Assembly (NCBI RefSeq): GCF_002234675.1 | Contig: NC_019872.2 | Coordinates: 15,187,950-15,251,949, forward strand | Reading direction: 5' to 3' | DNA: 64,000 bases | DNA from: Oryzias latipes | Taxonomy: Eukaryota; Chordata; Actinopteri; Beloniformes; Adrianichthyidae | Shown here: positions 18,194-53,362 of the stretch, in pieces | Layout: every line of letters starts with the position of its first letter | Position numbering within the stretch: the stretch's first letter is position 1 | Translations under genes and position numbers: made by a program | The notes under the pieces: model-generated | What the model saw: only the letters and a program-made list of their open reading frames with translations | The model's database searches: none | Told to the model about the DNA's origin: nothing

Positions 18194-19546
18194 TTTGTTG
18201 GAGCAGATGCAGATAGAGATCTAACGTGTCTGTAGATAAACTGACAAGAATGTCCCTTCACTCTGTTGACAGGTTTTTACCAGGAAGCTATGGCTTGTTC
18301 ACTGACTTGGAAACCTTTACACCATTGTTTTTCAACAAGAGAGGGTCTCCGTGATTCCGCCGTCAAAGCAAAACACATGCACAAGTTCCGGTGATAATCC
18401 ACGCCATCTTCCACTATTTTTCGCTGACGATTAACGCTGTCTTATGTCTAAACTCCACGTTAGTATACACACCAACGGATCAATTTCGGAAGCCAAAAAT
18501 TATTTCCGGTGTTTCTACAAAAATAAAAGTATAGTCCCGTTTTTCTCTTTTTTCTTTACTGACAGTTTATCAAAGTTAAATGTCAAAAAATAGCAAAACC
18601 TTTCCAATTATACATAACACGTTGTCGTCCATGTTTTGAATTTATTTGGTACTGTATTATTTTTCAGTTACAACCATAAAAAACATTTTATTGTCTAACT
18701 TCCGGGAATTGCACACCAATGACGTCTCAACAAGCAAACGGGTGTTTTCTTCTTCGCAGGATTTCACTTTAAAATGAAAACATACTGTCTCTGCTGGTCA
18801 AATACTAGTATTACACCCTTGTTTAAAATTTAATTCTTTGCAACCAATTTTCTGGTGGCAAAGCAAAATTCGACTTCTTTAAACTACAAAACACCCAAAC
18901 AACCTCTTTTTTGACAAATAGCTATGAATTGAATTGTTTATAAGAAACAATTTGAAGGTCAATTGTATTCACAATCTAAAGATTTATAAAATAAGAAAGC
19001 AACAATATTAAATCAATTAAGATTCACAAAAAAGGCAGTTTGTCCTGCTAATAAAATTTGTCTAATATAGATTTTAAGGGGTAGATTTTCTTGCTAACTC
19101 TGATTCTTTATTACATCCTAAATAACAACTGTGCATCTCAAAATTACAAAAGAATAAGAAGTATATAACAAATTACAGTATGTTTAATTGGAAGAGATTT
19201 ATGGATGAATTACTCATCTTACACTGACTTGAACATTTCTATAACTTTGGAGAGCAAAAAATTGGAATTTTAACTTTACAATGTTTTAGTTGGTATTAAA
19301 ATCCATGGAGTTACAGTAAGGACTGGAGCAAAGTGGGCAGAGCATTCTTCCTTCTACTTGAGCAAGCGGTCTCAAGTGTGATGGAACTAAGGTGGCTTAT
19401 GAGATAAAAGTGACAGTTAAATAACTAAAGCTATATTAAAAATAAACCTGTTGATCAAAATCAAACTAATCACTTCTGTGTTCATTTTTTCATCAATGAA
19501 TTCTTAATTTTTTTCCAACTTTTCCCCACTTTGGTGTAATTTAAAG

Positions 19547-19815
19547 CAGTGATTTTCAACCAGTGTATGGAGGTATTCATGTGTGCCATGGGAAACCATA
19601 AGGTGTGCCATGGGAAATTCTGCCATTTTACCTAATTGGTCTAAAACACATTTACCATTGAACAGGATGTCAGCTCTATCTTCATCCAAACGGGCCCAGG
19701 TTTCCTCTCTCTGAGTAGGTAGAAACATGGAATATCAAAAATACTATTTTATTTGTGTTTGTTTGATTCTTATTTAAGGCTCTTTGATACGTCGGTAGAC
19801 CTTTGGTACATCGGT
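19547..19815. mobile_element. Decayed hAT-like element fragment, copy D
   Basis: Begins 'cagtgattttcaaccagtg', continues with 'tgtgccatgggaa' twice, 'cagctctatcttcatccaaacgggc' and 'tttgattcttatttaaggc', in the same order as the left half of copies B (36413) and C (49232). It is more diverged than the others and lacks the right half, so it is the oldest or most damaged of the four. Confidence 0.7.
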
Positions 19816-20136
19816 TCAGAAATTCATGAATGAAAGAAAAAGATGAAAGGCTATGTAATCAAAGTAAGTAAAATCATAAATAAAACAGAAAAATGGCCTT
19901 TAAAATGAAAATCTCATCAATTCAGTGTATTGACAGTTATGTAAAAGTGTGGTCCATAATAGACTTTTGGATGGTTTTAAATTAGTAATATGTTTTCCCT
20001 TCTTTTATCCTAAGACTCAAAACATTTCATTGTGATGACTATTTTTATATTTAATGTGTAATCTAAAACATGAGAAGAAATGTAAATGTTGTTTTGAATT
20101 CTCAAAGCCCCGCCCCCATCTTTATTTTGCTCTCTG

Positions 20137-20150
20137 GCGCCCTCTGGCGG
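20137..20150 (-). promoter_or_regulatory. CTCF-like site upstream of c2cd2l
   Basis: The plus strand reads GCGCCCTCTGGCGG, whose reverse complement CCGCCAGAGGGCGC fits the vertebrate CTCF core (CCASYAGRKGGCRS) at all but one position. It lies about 570 bp before the c2cd2l start codon, between divergent dpagt1 and c2cd2l. Motif match only; binding is inferred. Confidence 0.45.
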
Positions 20151-20719
20151 CAGGCCCGCTCGCCGTTGCAGCAGCAGCAGCAGGATCATGACGGCAGCAG
20201 AGCTTGTTCCCCGCTGGCTCTGTGGAGGCTGGAGATCGTAAAGGTCTGACTGAGAGCTGGATGGTGTTGTTGTCGACAGATGACAGCAGAGAGAGGGGGA
20301 TCGCGGAAACGGCGCTGACGAGGCGGAGATGGGGCTCATGTTTGCCGCCGGGGGTTCCCCGTTTCAGCACAACGACAGCTTTATTTGCTTTCGGTTCCAT
20401 TCACTGCGAGGCTGGAGGCGTTTAAATTAAAGTCCAGGTTGGAGTTTCCTCCGCTGAGCTGCCGCGCACAGCGCTCCTCCTTCTGGATGGTTGTGTGTGC
20501 GCGCTCGATAACGCAGCTGTCATTGGCTTCACGCGCACTCACTGACCGAAAATAAGCGCATCAAAGCTTATCTGATATTTGGGGTGTTATTTCTCTGCGT
20601 CCTTCAGTAACTGTGCTTGCTCTCTCTGGGTTGGCATTCAGACTAAGCAAGGGCTCTGATCTGCTCTCCCTGACTCTTCCCCCAGTCCTGATGATTATGA
20701 GACACTCCAGGAGGCGCTA

Positions 20720-45246
<24,527 letters not shown>

Positions 45247-47200
45247 TCACCCGATTGTAAATCAACTTCTGCACTAATTTATGACAAGCAAAGCACCCCT
45301 GGTGGGTATTGTGCTTCTTAAAGGGACTGGGAGCTATGAGAGGAAAAAAAAATATTGCACCTTTAAGACAACTTTACAGAATCTGAAATTGGATAAGAAA
45401 ATGTGTTCGTCTTTAAGGAAATCCGCTGCTTGGAGAGAAGAAGGTAATTACTACACTGAAATATTTTGTCTTCTATTTAAGCAAAAGCTTTGCTGACACT
45501 GGCTGAAGAAAAAACTTTTCATGGAGATGCTGCCAGTTGCACTTTGGAAGGTTTTTCTTTCTTTACAATATCTGTAAAGTTTGTGGTTGTACAAATATCA
45601 TTTGGGATTCATGTGATACTTATTTTACACCCCCAAAAGGCGTCAATCAAGTTGCATCATGCTGTAAAAATAAGACATTACCATGTTTTTTTTAAAAATA
45701 AAACTGTAGTTTAAGGACTGATTTAACTTAACCAAATTTGTCTTGATTTAGCTTTATTGTGCCCTCATATCTGCTTGGCATTATATACGTTTAGAGATGT
45801 CACTTCACCGTTATATCTGAGTGATTCATTTTATGTAAAATATCAGAACTTGAGTTTGTTTTCAAAAATGTTGTTTTGCCAGCATTTCTTATATGACTAA
45901 CAAAAAACAGATTGGCTCTGTGGGTGATGCTTAATGCAAATTATTATGTCTATAAATGTCATTACTGGGTGACCTCATTGTTTCAAAAAATGTCTAAATG
46001 AAAAAGAGTTAAGAATGCAGGTTTTTGCATTTGCATTTAACAGTTGCATTACCTTGAGAAACTGTTATAAGTAAGAGAAAACATTGAAAGGTAGCCAGAT
46101 AGAGAAATTTTTACAAGATGGGTGGTCTGTTCTCAGAGCTACAAATTCAGTTTTGATAAAATGGAAATCTGCTGCACCCTTCCAATGCTATTAGAGGTAA
46201 CAGAATTCACATTATCTGTTTTATGACTTTTTATCTGAATTTTGATTTTTGCTTTTATCAGTGACTGCAATAAGTAGGGGAGAAGGGCACAAACTTGAAA
46301 TAAGTGTTAATATTCAGGTTTTTTCTTCTCTTTTGACAGATATATATTCAAAGGTGGAGCTAAGCATCCACAAAACAAATTTACAAGAATGAAACTGCAA
46401 TATTGAAAGTTTGTGTGACCTATTACTTGTTCAAAAATTGTATTTATTGCAAATAAATTATTTTCTAAACTATTACTTAATATTAGCATCTGTATTCTCT
46501 TTTTTGTGCATTATTCAAAGAAGATTCTTACAGCAAAGATACAAAATACATCAGTATACAAACCTCTTTCCTTACACAAAGGTTTCTTGCAGATCCGTAT
46601 GGTTTCCCTCTCAAACCACTATTTATCCAGGTATACTGGATGGAGAAGATGTCTTTAAAAAGTAAATAGGTATCCCTTGAAAAGGAGATTTGGTCTCAAT
46701 GGGAATTTTTAATCAACAAAACTCGATCATATAACTCGAACACAGCTTGGTAAATCTAAGCTGGAGTTCCTGAAAAAAATAAGAGGTAAGCGGTTTGTTT
46801 AACACAACTGTTTGTAACAGTATGCTAAATACTAAAGTCTTTAATTTAAAGTAACTTTTTAAGTAAATAGTATCCAGTTGTTCCTACATTCTCAAAATGA
46901 GTTATTGGAAAAAACACAAACTGCTTAGATAGCTTTTTGCCAAGATATGCAGCTAAAATACAGCGCAACAAACACGTCCCTTTGCTTATTTATTTATGTA
47001 AACATCAATAAAGTTCTTAGATTCCATAACACTCACAATCTTTCAAAATTCACACACATATACTGTACATATCAAGGTTATTTCAGTTTATGCCACAAAG
47101 TGTATAATCTGGCATGTAGTTGAACACTTAAAAGAAATGATCTTAGGTTTTGGAATTTTCTAGATACCATCAACTCTGCTGCTCAGCTTCAATTATTCAC
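45247..47200 (+). other. c2cd2l 3' UTR and spacer to h2ax
   Basis: Non-coding, AT-rich. Candidate poly(A) signals are AATAAA at 45697-45702 and another near 46452. No repeat family or gene was recognised in the rest of the interval. Confidence 0.5.
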
Positions 47201-47263
47201 GTGACTTTGGTCAGCGGCTGTGTTAAAACCGCCAAAGGTTTAAACCTGGAGGGAACATTTCCG

Positions 47264-47500
47264 ATTGGTCTGATGTGTCTGCCACATAGCCACTCATAAC
47301 ATGGAGACCAAAGTACTAACCAATCGTTTCCCTTTATCCCACAACCCTTTACGTGATTGGTTCATAGCCTAAACGCTGTAAATCGAAGACGTTGACCAAC
47401 GTTTCCGGTTTCGTCTCGCTAAACCAATGAAATCGCAGTACTTCCTCTTTGAAAGCCAATCGATGCTTAGGGCGGGACCAAAACGGGGTTTATATCCAGG
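47264..47500 (+). promoter_or_regulatory. h2ax promoter: five CCAAT boxes, GC box, TATA
   Basis: CCAAT motifs in either orientation start at about 47264, 47320, 47356, 47424 and 47456. A GC box GGCGGG lies at 47471-47476 and a TATA-like TTTATATC at about 47489-47496, some 95 bp before the start codon. Dense CCAAT boxes bound by NF-Y with a proximal TATA are characteristic of cell-cycle regulated histone promoters. Confidence 0.8.
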
Positions 47501-47588
47501 TCAACGTGGTGCTATTTGGATATCTGTATTGCAGCACTGAAAGACAACGTTTGTGTTTACAAACCGGAGGGAACTTTCTACATCGAAT

Positions 47589-48014
47589 ATGTCCGGAAGA
47601 GGAAAAACTGGAGCAAAGGCCCGCGCTAAGGCAAAGACCCGCAGCTCACGTGCTGGTCTGCAATTCCCCGTGGGCCGTGTTCACCGTCTACTCCGTAAGG
47701 GAAACTACGCCGAGAGAGTAGGTGCCGGAGCCCCGGTTTACCTGGCCGCCGTGCTCGAGTACCTTACCGCTGAGATCCTGGAGTTGGCCGGGAACGCCGC
47801 CAGGGACAACAAGAAGACCCGCATCATCCCACGCCATCTTCAGCTGGCCGTTCGCAACGACGAGGAGCTGAACAAGCTGCTTGGCGGCGTGACCATCGCC
47901 CAGGGCGGCGTCCTGCCAAACATCCAGGCCGTCCTGCTGCCGAAGAAGACCGGCCAGGCTACACCAAGTTCCGGAAAGGCGGGAAAGAAGTCTTCGCAGT
48001 CTCAAGAATATTAG
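47589..48014 (+). CDS. h2ax: Histone H2A.X, intronless
   Basis: Core histone variant whose C-terminal serine is phosphorylated by ATM/ATR/DNA-PK at double-strand breaks (gamma-H2AX). 141 aa (human 143). Starts [20 protein letters not shown]; an in-frame upstream ATG at 47553 would add 12 non-histone residues and is rejected. Typical H2A core: [59 protein letters not shown] and the acidic patch region [20 protein letters not shown]. The tail ends SSQSQEY, the SQ(E/D)-phi motif that defines H2A.X. Intronless, as replication-type histone genes are, and much more GC-rich than its surroundings. It has both a histone stem-loop and a downstream ATTAAA, allowing two 3'-end types. It follows c2cd2l by 2.3 kb on the same strand. 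Confidence 0.98.
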   Translation: MSGRGKTGAKARAKAKTRSSRAGLQFPVGRVHRLLRKGNYAERVGAGAPVYLAAVLEYLTAEILELAGNAARDNKKTRIIPRHLQLAVRNDEELNKLLGGVTIAQGGVLPNIQAVLLPKKTGQATPSSGKAGKKSSQSQEY

Positions 48015-48043
48015 CTTCTAAGCTATCGCCGCTAAAAACCAAA

Positions 48044-48059
48044 GGCCCTTTTAAGGGCC
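48044..48059 (+). terminator. Histone mRNA 3' stem-loop
   Basis: GGCCCTTTTAAGGGCC: a 6-bp stem and 4-nt loop, 30 bp after the h2ax stop, preceded by 'aaccaaa' and followed by 'actcac'. It matches the SLBP-bound consensus GGYYCUUUUNAGRRCC. A purine-rich 'gaaagagc' about 15 nt downstream could pair with U7 snRNA. Confidence 0.93.
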
Positions 48060-48175
48060 ACTCACTCACTGAAAGAGCACCTTTCCCCTCATGATGTACA
48101 TATGACCGATGACTGACTTTACTGTATAAACTACCGTAACATGTACTTAGTAAAACGTTACATTCAGGGCTTTTC

Positions 48176-48181
48176 ATTAAA
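48176..48181 (+). terminator. Alternative poly(A) signal of h2ax (ATTAAA)
   Basis: ATTAAA about 160 bp after the stop codon. Mammalian H2AX is known to make both stem-loop and polyadenylated mRNA; the presence of both signals here suggests the same dual 3'-end use. Confidence 0.6.
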
Positions 48182-48199
48182 CTGAAAATTTGATTGTTC

Positions 48200-49223
48200 A
48201 CTCTTGTTTCTTTGTGTTCTTTCCCTACTCAGCAGAAAATTAAACTATATTAAAGGACTTCATAACATTTACATTGCATAAGGTAGTAAACAAACTAAGA
48301 TGTCGGAACCGGGATAAATTGTGTCCTAAGGTCTGACAAATTCAAATTAACTAAGTTATACTGCAAAATGTAGTTTTGATCTTACAAAACCAGGAGATTT
48401 GTCAAAATTGTGATCATAGCATGTCGTAATTAGTAAAACTAAACGAAATGTTCTTCAAAGTCAGGAGGAAACTAATAGATCTGAATCATGATCGACAATT
48501 TGTTCCAAACCGGTTTAGTGTTAAAAGTCCAGCAGGAAACTAAACCCTGACTTAGCTTTGGTTGAATTTTAAACTGTTTAAAACCTTATTGAAGATTTCC
48601 AATATAGATTTCCATTTAGTTGCATAACAATTGCCAATATCCAGAGTCAGGTATGAAATAATGCATGTAAAAATAACCAAACCATAATGATAAACCAGAA
48701 TGTTGATCTTCACGACAACTTATTGATCATTTTACACACAGACGCTGTTCTGAACTATGGATATCCTTAATATACAGATTGAACTTAAAAAAGAGTTCAA
48801 TAACAGGTTTCACCCAGAGACTTTACATTTGTGAATAGGACATTTGGCCAAAAAGAGCTGGAGATTTATTAAGAACAGACCAGAGTCTGCCCACCCATCC
48901 ATCCATTCATGATACTGACATTGCCACGTTCGAACCATCCATCCATCCGTCCGTTTCATCCCTTACGGTCACGCCCAGCCCATTTAAATTATCTTTAAAA
49001 TGACATCCTTCCAGAACCAGCTAAAACGAACATCAACAATGAAATCATAAATATTCTGCCAGAACACTTCAACTTGAGGACAGTACCAAAAAAGATCAAT
49101 GACTGTTTAACAAAAACTACAAAGTTTATGTTGAATTTGAAGCTATTTTGAATGAAAACTTTAGCTGGGCATGAATTCTGTGAACTATCTTATAGGAAAC
49201 TTATTTTATTGGTAATCCAAAGT
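48200..49223. other. Spacer between h2ax and hAT copy C
   Basis: No supported gene. A few (CCAT)n-like 'catccatccatc' stretches lie around 48894-48950, perhaps the remnant of a retroelement tail on the minus strand. Otherwise AT-rich single-copy-looking sequence. Confidence 0.45.
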
Positions 49224-49231
49224 GTATAAGG

Positions 49232-50103
49232 CAGTGTTTTTCAACCAGTGTGCCGCGGCACACTAGTGTGCCGTGGGAGATGGTCAAGTGTGCCGTGGAA
49301 AATTGCCCTCATTAACTGATCTAAAAACATTAACCATCTCCAGGAAATCAGCTCTTTGTTCATCCAAACAGGTCCTGATAAAACACTGAGTAGTTAGGAA
49401 TATAAACGATCATAAAATACTTTTTTCGTTGTGTTTATTTGATTCTATTAAAGACATTTTGATAAGAATGACGGTAACGCGAAATAGCTGCAGCTATAAC
49501 TGTGTAAGGAAAAGTCCCGCAGCTTTTACTGTCTCCACGACACCACCAATCATTCTTGAAGGCTTAATCACATGTCATCAGTCTGACCAATCAGAAGTGG
49601 TTAAAGTCTCCACTTCCTTGTTCCAATTTAGCTCATAACTCAGTCAGTTCCGACAAAAACACCAGCTAAAGCTCGTATTTAGCAGTGTAACTTTCCACAG
49701 AATGCGGTATCAGACCGTGGAACAAGTGAACAAAACCATGAAGCTCAGAGACGCGAGTCTTTCTGCCCTTTTCTCGCAGTTTTCACACTACATCTCCCAT
49801 GATGCATTGGCTTAAAGGGACAGCGTCTTGAAAACACAACGAACATACAGTTTGTATGTAACTTAAATTTTATTACATCTTTTAGAAAAACATCTGCAAC
49901 TTCCTGCTTTTTCTGCCACAATTATCACAAAAATGCACGTCAGATTGCCGGGGGGGGGGGCGGGGGGGGGGGGGGGGGCTGTAGATCAAAACAGACTATG
50001 AGTTTCTGCTTTTTTTTTTTTTTTTTTTTGGGATGCTGGTGTGCCGCGGGATTTTTGTCAAGGTTAAAGTGTGCCGTGGCTCAAAAAAGGTTGAAAAACA
50101 CTG
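49232..50103. mobile_element. hAT-like non-autonomous element, copy C, with exact 8-bp TSD
   Basis: Starts CAGTGTTTTTCAACCAGTG, ends GGTTGAAAAACACTG, flanked by GTATAAGG on both sides (49224-49231 and 50104-50111). It is in the opposite orientation to copy A and lacks the retroelement insert found there, so it shows the ancestral arrangement. It contains an almost pure G tract at 49950-49978 and a poly(T) run near 50010-50030. 872 bp, no transposase. Confidence 0.93.
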
Positions 50104-50111
50104 GTATAAGG

Positions 50112-52317
50112 GGTTTTGCAAACCTTCCGAGCAACGTCTTCCACAAATGTATTGCATAGTAGTCTTTGCAGCTGCTCAACTACATAATTAAAACTTGTTT
50201 ATTTTGAATGCACTTCTAATTAAAACTACATCGTTGATAATGAGCGTGGTGAATGCACATGTGGAGTCACTGAGGTGTTGATAACCTGTTTTTTTTGCTG
50301 TTTGGTTTAACTGTTGTTATTTGTAACACATGTGACCTAAATGTGTGGTTAAAGCCTGCAAAACACATTCTAACGGTTTTACATGTGTTCACCTGCAGGT
50401 GTTTCCCTTCTTGCACACAAAGACAAAAACATCCTTTTTTTGCAGTGTTGATGATAGAGCTGAATGATCACAAGGAAGTTTAAATTATTTTTAATTGAAT
50501 TAAAGAAATGTTTTCTTTATTTAATAAGCATGGATATTAATGTTTATTCTGTGTCAAGCCTGTCATGTAAAAAAACAAATATATGTAATATTATTAATTC
50601 ATACTAAATATCTTTTGCATTTGAAAAGGTGAGGAATTCAACTGAACACTGCAGATATGTTAGGATTGTAGTTAGTCATCTTTGCCACTAGAGGGCGACG
50701 CTTGAAAATGCTTGATGTGCCTGTGTCAGCCTGTATCTTTAAGTATTTAAAATTCCTCTCTAATTTAAATTTTAGCCTAAAACTTAAATATCTATTTAAC
50801 AATAAAATTTTTGCAATAAACTGTTTTTTTGTAAAACAGTTTATTGCATGGATCTGCTAAATTAATTTTGGGATTCTGGGAACAGATATGGTTTTTTCAT
50901 GTCAAATGAAAATAGATGTTGGGGTTTCTTAGTGCACCTCAGAACAGCTGAAATCTCCTTCCTACAGGAGGATCCTGCTGATATTTCTGTCTCTTCTGAC
51001 CGCTTTATTAGTGGCAACAGCAGCTTAATGCAAAAGGTCTGAACTGAGCTCAGGACAGACTGAACCAATTACCCAGGCACTGACTACGTGTCCAAAACTA
51101 TTATCCAGACTAAAAATTCCAGCCCTCAAGGAAAACCACAGTCTCTGTTGGTTGTGAACACTATATTTTTCACATTTAGCAGCACAGATGGCTCTAAATT
51201 TAGCAAATCTTATTGTTTTGGCTTTGTGATTTTGTCCCTTTGTTCTAAAACTTGTCATGAAAAGGAGAGACTTAAAGTTTCCCTTGAAGTCTCTCCATTC
51301 AGTGCACAGTGAATGAATCAAAGTCAGGTGCAATGGTGTTCTAAAAAAGCATTAAGAGCTCTTTAGAAAGTCCAAAGAGCCGCTTTGTTTAATGAAAAAC
51401 CAAAGCAATGGAGGGACAGAGAATTTACTGACTCCAATGGCAAAAAGTGGAGAGAGAAAGAAGGCTGGACAGAGGGGAGGATCTGGTGGAAAGATGTACA
51501 GTTACTGACTAAAACGCTCTCTTTGTGAGCAACCCAACATATGTGAAGAAGGAGCGGCATGTTTTTATTCTAAGTTTGGAAACTCTCATCAGGAAATATT
51601 TGGAAAATGCCTCATCTTGTGTTTTTAATCTCTGGGATGATCCTGACAGAGAGGGGAAAGGATTCCTTGTGAACACTGGTAACTAACCAAAATAATTGCT
51701 TGCTATTGTCTGTGTAATAGGAGATAAAGGGTCTTTTGTGGCTGCTCACTTGAATAGTTTGTCTGTCAAAACTGACCCAGTTATGATTTCAACTAGCTGT
51801 GCCCTGTGTGTCCATCTTTTCTCAATTTCTATAAAAGAACCTTCAATGTAACCTTAGTTTAGACATAGTGACATCCAGTTGGTATTGCAGGTTAATTAAG
51901 TATTTTAACTTTTATATATATACCGGTATATATATTTTTAGGACAAATTTGCTGAGTGCTGGTTTGGCAGGTTTGGCACTCATGTTTAGGTCAAGATCAG
52001 ATCAAAGGTGCTGTTTGGATGACAGGATTTATGAGTGACCCTGAGAGGAAGTGCTGACTCCAAGTTTTAATTTATAGCAAGGAAGTTGCTGTTTCCAAAG
52101 GAGATGAAAGATAATTTGCAACCAGGTTCTCATTAGTCTGCGGAACACTCAGTGTTTGTGTGTTTATCTATTTAACTGAGTCCCAACTTACATAATTGTT
52201 TGATGTGTTTGTGCTTTTATTTTTATTTTTTTTACATGTCATGGCGTTCAGAGCGTCGCAGAAATATGCGCAGATTTGGTGATTAAAATCTCCATCTAGA
52301 TGTTTAAAAATGCTACC
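50112..52317. other. Spacer, no gene recognised
   Basis: No coding region or repeat family was recognised over about 2.2 kb. Chance open frames on both strands near 51025-51333 lack motifs. One CTCF-like motif is listed separately. Confidence 0.45.
50685..50698 (+). promoter_or_regulatory. CTCF-like motif between h2ax and phldb1
   Basis: CCACTAGAGGGCGA fits the CTCF core consensus well. It lies in the gene-poor spacer between h2ax and phldb1. A motif match alone; occupancy is inferred and such motifs are sometimes carried by repeats. Confidence 0.4.
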
Positions 52318-52325
52318 ATCCATAC

Positions 52326-53354
52326 CAGGGGTCTGAAACCTGCGGCTACAGAGCAACATGTGCCTCTTTCACCCCTGCATTGTGACTCTATGGTGAAGAA
52401 AAATGACAAGTGTTTAGCTTTAAAAAGGAAACAGAAAATACATAGTAAAATAAAAAAATAAAAAAAAGTAAAATAACTCAAACTTTATTCAATTAGGCTC
52501 CTGATAGCTAAAATATTTTGATTGATTATTGAGCTCCGTTTACTATAGAAAATCAATTCGAAATCGGTAAACACAATCAGAAATCATACTTAATCCCAAA
52601 TCAAATTATCCACCAGATTATAAGGTAAATTCTCTTTTTTTAAAATCTCACAATATTTATGTATTTTATGGCTGAGATGCACCACAAACAATTTTTAACA
52701 ATTATCTTTTTATCACAATGTTCTTGATTTTTGTCTAGTTTTACCATTTTAGCATTTTATTATTTATTGATGCAATATTGTGTACAGCACTTTGGGCATC
52801 CTTGAATGGTGGTGGAAGGTGCTCTATAAATGAATAAAATGGATGAATAATTAATTTAATTAGGGCGGGGTTAGGGTAAAGGTTATGGTTAAGGCTTTGG
52901 TTAAAATACTTGCAGGTATTGCAGCAATGTTCATTTTGGCCACAGATATTATGCCAACATCAATTTCCATCAGATTATGTGCTAGTCGCAGTCAAATGCA
53001 TACAAATAACTTTTTTTTATATCACTGCTGACATCACACTACCTACCTACTACTACAGTTGCTGCCTTGAGATGATCCTATGTGAGACAGGATGTCTATT
53101 ATTGTAAAAGGAAGTCATGTAAACCATTTAAAAAAAAAATAGACTATTTCACATTTCAAAAAAAGCAATTTTGCTTTTTGCAAAAAACAACAACATTTCC
53201 GTGATATTTATCAAAGTGGTAACAATAACATAAATGCATATCAGTGTGTTATTTTTCTAAAGCATGAAACAAGATTTTTTAGCTTCTACTGGGTTGTTGT
53301 TAGTGACAAATTTCCTAAAATTGTCCTTCAGGTTTTGAAGGTTGCAGACCCCTG
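52326..53354. mobile_element. hAT-type element (third family), non-autonomous
   Basis: Ends CAGGGGTCTGAAACCTGCGG and, on the right, GAAGGTTGCAGACCCCTG. Flanks ATCCATAC / ATCTATAC (52318-52325 and 53355-53362) match at 7 of 8 bases. The subterminal 'cagagcaacatgtgcctcttt' is characteristic of hAT families in which the end reads 'ggctctt'. A retroelement-like tail ('cagcactttgggcatcc', 'ctctataaatgaataaaatgg') lies inside at about 52740-52860. No transposase frame. Confidence 0.85.
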
Positions 53355-53362
53355 ATCTATAC

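Larger units (their letters stand above)
18194..20719. other. Divergent spacer between dpagt1 and c2cd2l
   Basis: It holds both promoters and 5' UTRs, a decayed hAT-like copy (about 19547-19815), and a GC-richer stretch at 20100-20530 just before c2cd2l. A GC box 'ccccgccccc' lies at 20108-20117. No additional gene is supported; the open frames on both strands at 20010-20425 overlap this GC-rich region and lack recognisable motifs. Confidence 0.55.

Noticed and set aside
47553-47588. Upstream in-frame ATG extending h2ax by 12 residues
   Set aside because: MSGRGK is the universal H2A start; the upstream residues are not histone-like and lie in the 5' UTR.
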